Shown here: positions 5,550-8,145 of the stretch, in pieces
How positions within the stretch are numbered: the first letter of the stretch is position 1
Layout of the letters: each line of letters starts with the position of its first letter
Program-made: the position numbers and the translations under genes
The notes under the pieces: model-generated
The model's database searches: none
What the model saw: only the letters and a program-made list of their open reading frames with translations
What the model was told of the DNA's origin: nothing
Source: Lysobacterales bacterium
Lineage (GTDB): Bacteria > Pseudomonadota > Gammaproteobacteria > Xanthomonadales > SZUA-36
Assembly: GCA_013213875.1 (NCBI GenBank)
Contig: JABSSV010000243.1
Span: 1-8,145, forward strand
Length of the DNA stretch: 8,145 nucleotides
Direction of reading: 5' to 3'

Positions 5550-6794
5550 ATGACCGAACGTTCGCATCAGAAGCTAAGCGCTATCCTGAGCAGCCCGTCC
5601 CGGGGCAAGCGCCTGCTGAAGCATGTTTGGCGACACTATCGCGAAGACCGCTGCTTCGACGAAGCGGCGTCACTGAGCTACACCAGTCTGCTGTCGCTCG
5701 TGCCGCTTCTGGCTGTCATCTTTGGTATCGCCGCCGCTTTCCCCGTTTTTGAGAACTGGTCCGGTCAGTTCAAGCAGCTGGTGTTCGACAATCTGGTTCC
5801 CGATTCCGGCTTGCAGGTGCAGGAAAGCATCGAACAGTTTCTTGGCAGCGCCAGTGCGCTAACGCTGACCGGTACCTTCTTTCTGATCATCACCGCTCTG
5901 CTGCTGTTGATGCGCATAGAGAAGACCTTCAATCGGATCTGGCGGGTCACCCGGCCGCGGCCCCTGGTGCCGAAAATAACCATGTACTGGGCGGTGCTAA
6001 CCCTCGGCCCTCTCACGCTTGGAGCGGCGACTGCACTGAGTGCCCAGCCTCTGCTGGAACTATTGGGTGCCGACGCGCTGGAAGCTGGCCTGTTGCGCAC
6101 CCTGGGTATTTTTCTATTCACCTGGCTGGCGTTTTCGCTCATGTTCCTGCTGGTGCCCAACTGCCGCGTACCGCTGGCCTATGCCGCGACCGGCGGTCTC
6201 GTATCGACGTTGCTCTTTACCCTGGCCAAGACCGGCTTTGTGGGCTACGTCAGTCGCGCAAACTACAGTGTGATCTACGGTGCGCTCGCCAGTATCCCCA
6301 TTTTTCTGCTGTGGCTGTACGTGGTATGGGGTGTGATTCTCCTCGGGGCTTCCCTGGCCGCATCGCTGACCAGTTTTGCTGACCGTGGCAGCGATTGGCG
6401 CTGGCCGGCGGCGCTCGAGTTTGTACTGGTCTATCGCTTGCTGGGTCATTTCTATCTGGCTCAGCGCAGTGGCGGGGCGTTAAGTCTGAATGACTTGATG
6501 GAGCGGGAGCCAGGCGTGTCTTCATCACGCCTTCAGGAGCTGCTGCATAGGCTGCGCGACGAACAGCTGATCAGCCAGAATGCTGATGAAGACTGGTTGC
6601 TGGCGCGTGATTTGCACCACTACAGCTTGCAGCAGCTTTACCTGGCGGGTGACTATCACCTGCCGCTGGGTGAGCATGCCGCGGTGCCGAACAGCGGCCC
6701 CTTCGATGCGCCCTTGCTGACGCTACTGGGACAAAGTTCGTTGACGATGGATCAACCGCTCGCTGCACTCTACGATCAGGCTGCGGCGGGCTAA
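5550..6794 (+). CDS. yihY: YihY/BrkB (UPF0761) family inner membrane protein, long form
   Basis: The product is 414 residues. A cytoplasmic N-terminus contains the family motif HYREDRCFDEAASLSYTSLLSLVPL (about residues 29-53), followed by six predicted membrane helices at about 43-66, 103-122, 143-164, 183-203, 208-231 and 241-272. Other family signatures are MRIEKTFNRIWRV after helix 2, LVPNCRVP between helices 4 and 5, and YSVIYGALASIPIFLLWLYVVW in helix 6. Residues about 285-414 are a soluble C-terminal region with a helical part that resembles a winged-helix arrangement (VSSSRLQELLHRLRDEQLI), seen in long gammaproteobacterial members. The family was once called ribonuclease BN by mistake; its true function is unsettled. 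The stop is 14 bases before the thioredoxin gene, so the two are probably cotranscribed. It diverges from arsC. Confidence 0.92.
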   Translation: MTERSHQKLSAILSSPSRGKRLLKHVWRHYREDRCFDEAASLSYTSLLSLVPLLAVIFGIAAAFPVFENWSGQFKQLVFDNLVPDSGLQVQESIEQFLGSASALTLTGTFFLIITALLLLMRIEKTFNRIWRVTRPRPLVPKITMYWAVLTLGPLTLGAATALSAQPLLELLGADALEAGLLRTLGIFLFTWLAFSLMFLLVPNCRVPLAYAATGGLVSTLLFTLAKTGFVGYVSRANYSVIYGALASIPIFLLWLYVVWGVILLGASLAASLTSFADRGSDWRWPAALEFVLVYRLLGHFYLAQRSGGALSLNDLMEREPGVSSSRLQELLHRLRDEQLISQNADEDWLLARDLHHYSLQQLYLAGDYHLPLGEHAAVPNSGPFDAPLLTLLGQSSLTMDQPLAALYDQAAAG

Positions 6795-6795
6795 C

Positions 6796-6802
6796 AAAGG
6801 AA
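6796..6802 (+). promoter_or_regulatory. ribosome binding site of the TlpA-like gene
   Basis: AAAGGAA sits 6 bases before the ATG at 6809 and directly after the yihY stop. It is the strongest Shine-Dalgarno sequence in the window and supports independent, efficient translation of this second gene. Confidence 0.7.
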
Positions 6803-6808
6803 TAGACA

Positions 6809-7300
6809 ATGAATAAGAAGCTACTGACAGCGTTGCTGGCACTCTCTCTCATAGTTTTTGGCGCGCCCGGCGCAGCCGAGGAGCCAGCGGCCGAACCGGT
6901 CAGTTTCGAGCTGACCCAGTTGGGCGGTGGTACCCTGGCCATGGAGGATCTTCGGGGACAATGGGTACTGCTTAATTACTGGGCCACCTGGTGCGCGCCC
7001 TGCCGGAAAGAAATTCCGGATCTGAGTGAGCTGCATGCGCGCGCGCCGCACGTCTTCGTGGTTGGCCTGGCCTACGAAGACACGGAGCCGGCTGAGTTTC
7101 TGGCGTTTCTGGAAGAATTTAATCCCAGCTACCCGAACCTGCTGGTCGATGTGTTTGATCCACCGCAGCCGTTCGGTGCGCCGCGTGCACTACCGACCTC
7201 GATCGTGCTCGATCCCGAAGGCCGGCCGGTCAAGACCTTCGTCGGTCCGGTTACCGGGGCTGAGATCGAGGCCTTTATCGATACCTGGGATGCTGACTGA
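6809..7300 (+). CDS. exported TlpA/ResA-like thiol-disulfide oxidoreductase
   Basis: The product is 163 residues. MNKKLLTALLALSLIVFGA is a typical Sec signal peptide with cleavage near residue 23 (PGAA before EEP). The mature protein has the thioredoxin fold of the TlpA family: an N-terminal extension with a VSFELTQLGG strand and hairpin, LNYWATWCAPCRKEIP (active-site Cys62 and Cys65 in a CAPC motif), a family-type insertion and the cis-proline loop ALPTSIVLD (Pro129). It should act in the periplasm as a reductant or thiol exchanger; the partner is not encoded here. The redox partner is usually a DsbD/CcdA-type membrane protein, and none is present. Probably cotranscribed with yihY. It could serve cytochrome c maturation or general thiol repair; the sequence does not decide. 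Confidence 0.92.
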   Translation: MNKKLLTALLALSLIVFGAPGAAEEPAAEPVSFELTQLGGGTLAMEDLRGQWVLLNYWATWCAPCRKEIPDLSELHARAPHVFVVGLAYEDTEPAEFLAFLEEFNPSYPNLLVDVFDPPQPFGAPRALPTSIVLDPEGRPVKTFVGPVTGAEIEAFIDTWDAD

Positions 7301-7301
7301 C

Positions 7302-7372
7302 CAGCACGCTCAGCGTCTGGGTCTGCTCAAACTGAGCTGGCTGCCCTGGGCTAATCGCTAAACAGCCCGGGC
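7302..7372. terminator. two adjacent stem-loops in the convergent tlpA-like/rnhB gap (possible bidirectional terminator)
   Basis: Stem 1: CAGC-ac-GCTCAG (7302-7313) pairs with CTGAGC-tg-GCTG (7332-7343), ten pairs interrupted by a 2x2 mismatch, with an 18-base loop. Stem 2: GCCC-T-GGGCT (7343-7352) pairs with AGCCCGGGC (7364-7372), nine pairs with one bulged T and an 11-base loop. The stems meet at 7343. Neither is followed by a clear T run on either strand, so intrinsic termination would be weak. The second stem overlaps the last codons of rnhB. Confidence 0.3.
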
Positions 7373-7956
7373 TCTAGGAGTCGACGGACCGGCGCAAAAC
7401 CGCGCCGGTGTTCGGGGCAGGGGCCATGCTGCTCCAGACGCTGCAGATGTTCCGGTGTGCCATAGCCCTTGTGCCGGTGAAAGCCGTAGGCAGGATAGCG
7501 CTCATGCAGTCGGGTCATGAGCTGATCTCGATACACCTTGGCCAGCACCGAGGCCGCAGAAATGGCGGCCACCCGGCCATCACCACCCACCAAAGCCTGG
7601 CCCGGGCAGGGCAATTCCGGGAGACGATTGCCGTCGATGAGCGCGTAGTCTGCGGTAACGGCCTGCACGCAGCGCTGCATGCCCCAGAGCGTCGCGCCCA
7701 GAATGTTACGCTGCTCAATCGTATGCACATCTATCGTCTCGATATGGAAGGCCATGGCCCGGGCCTGAATTGGTTCAAACAAGCTTTCGCGATCAGCTTC
7801 GGAGAGTTTCTTGGAATCATCCAGACCAGCGAGTCCGTGCTGCTCCGGCAGGATGACGGCGGCCACCACTACGGGACCGGCCAGCGGCCCACGCCCGGCC
7901 TCATCGACGCCTGCTATGCGCTCCAGACCGGCTGGAAGCGCAAGCTCAGCGCTCAT
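7351..7956 (-). CDS. rnhB: ribonuclease HII
   Basis: The product is 201 residues, close to the E. coli enzyme. It cleaves RNA in RNA-DNA hybrids and starts ribonucleotide excision repair by cutting 5' to single ribonucleotides. The four metal-binding acidic residues are visible: Asp18 and Glu19 in VDEAGRGPLAG, Asp108 in ALIDGN and Asp126 in VGGDGRV. Further family motifs are DDSKKLSE (46-53), ISAASVLAKVYRD (132-144) and GFHRHKGYGT (158-167). The ATG at 7956 is chosen because it gives the normal N-terminus and has GGAG 7 bases upstream (7967-7964). The longer open frame to 8103 lies inside lpxB and encodes nothing family-like. The start overlaps the lpxB stop by 11 bases, implying translational coupling. 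It is the last gene of its strand here; dnaE does not follow. Confidence 0.96.
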   Translation of the reverse strand: MSAELALPAGLERIAGVDEAGRGPLAGPVVVAAVILPEQHGLAGLDDSKKLSEADRESLFEPIQARAMAFHIETIDVHTIEQRNILGATLWGMQRCVQAVTADYALIDGNRLPELPCPGQALVGGDGRVAAISAASVLAKVYRDQLMTRLHERYPAYGFHRHKGYGTPEHLQRLEQHGPCPEHRRGFAPVRRLLEPGLFSD

Positions 7957-8145
7957 GGCCACGCTCCGCGAGCAGTGTGCTGATAGCCGCCGCGGCCTGG
8001 GCTGCGGCATCGCAGCGTAGTGACTGGTGCAGCGCAGCAAAGCGCTGCTGGATATGCGCGCGGGCCTGCGGGTCGTCCAGTAATTTGGCGGCAGCAGCGG
8101 CAATCTCCAAGCCGTTGGCCTGCTCCTGAATCAACTCCGGTGCCA
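7946..8145 (-). CDS. lpxB: lipid-A-disaccharide synthase, C-terminal 65 residues (5' truncated by window edge)
   Basis: The frame runs in from the right edge and stops with TGA at 7948-7946. The visible residues APELIQEQA, then a helix, then QRFAALHQSLR and AAQAAAAISTLL match the C-terminal end of LpxB, where the PELIQ segment is characteristic. LpxB is the peripheral inner-membrane glycosyltransferase that joins lipid X and UDP-2,3-diacylglucosamine in lipid A synthesis. The immediate downstream overlap with rnhB is the standard gammaproteobacterial order and strengthens the call. The catalytic part lies outside the window, so activity cannot be judged. Confidence 0.88.
   Translation of the reverse strand, partial: APELIQEQANGLEIAAAAAKLLDDPQARAHIQQRFAALHQSLRCDAAAQAAAAISTLLAERGHER
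7964..7967 (-). promoter_or_regulatory. ribosome binding site of rnhB inside lpxB
   Basis: GGAG on the minus strand, 7 bases before the rnhB ATG, lies within the last codons of lpxB and decides the start over the longer upstream frame. Confidence 0.6.

Noticed and set aside
5550..6794. Ribonuclease BN annotation for the YihY-like protein
   Set aside because: This is a historical misassignment for the family; the protein is a polytopic membrane protein with no nuclease motif.
7957..8103. Longer N-terminus of rnhB starting at 8103
   Set aside because: That stretch is lpxB coding sequence in another frame; the ATG at 7956 has a good ribosome site and the standard RNase HII N-terminus.

Overview
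The window is a compact, fairly GC-rich chromosomal segment with almost no space between genes. The lpxB–rnhB pair, DUF2069, long-form YihY/BrkB, glutaredoxin-type ArsC, WrbA and DUF445 together point to a Gram-negative gammaproteobacterium. The genus cannot be fixed from the sequence alone. There is no sign of mobile DNA, CRISPR, phage, tRNA or rRNA.

Layout: (i) 1-633, the C-terminal part of a DUF445 membrane-anchored protein on +. (ii) 637-1125, a short single-domain asparaginase-like protein on -, ending 3 bases from the DUF445 stop. (iii) 1126-1215, a 90-base divergent promoter region with palindromes. (iv) 1216-4206, a 996-residue exported protein of unknown function on +, the only gene here with no recognisable family. 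(v) 4126-5447, a three-gene minus-strand operon arsC–wrbA–DUF2069, whose last gene overlaps the 3' end of the 996-residue gene by 81 bases, tail to tail. (vi) 5448-5549, a second divergent promoter region. (vii) 5550-7300, yihY and a TlpA-like exported thioredoxin on +, 14 bases apart. (viii) 7301-7350, a short convergent spacer containing two imperfect stem-loops. (ix) 7351-8145, rnhB and the 3' end of lpxB on -, overlapping by 11 bases.

How the genes fit together: lpxB and rnhB belong to the widely conserved lipid A/replication cluster, although rnhB is the last gene of its strand here and is not followed by dnaE. The arsC–wrbA–DUF2069 operon, the divergent yihY and the nearby thioredoxin resemble a block I remember from Pseudomonas aeruginosa (about PA0948-PA0953). 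They probably represent ancestral housekeeping synteny rather than arsenic resistance, since no arsR, arsB or acr3 is present. The large exported protein has its own divergent promoter and eight cysteines in its mature part, and is the main unknown. No convincing new multi-gene system is visible. The candidates for a second look are the orphan exported protein, its palindrome-bearing promoter, the convergent coding overlap and an asparaginase-like protein with an apparent Lys-to-Arg change at a catalytic position.
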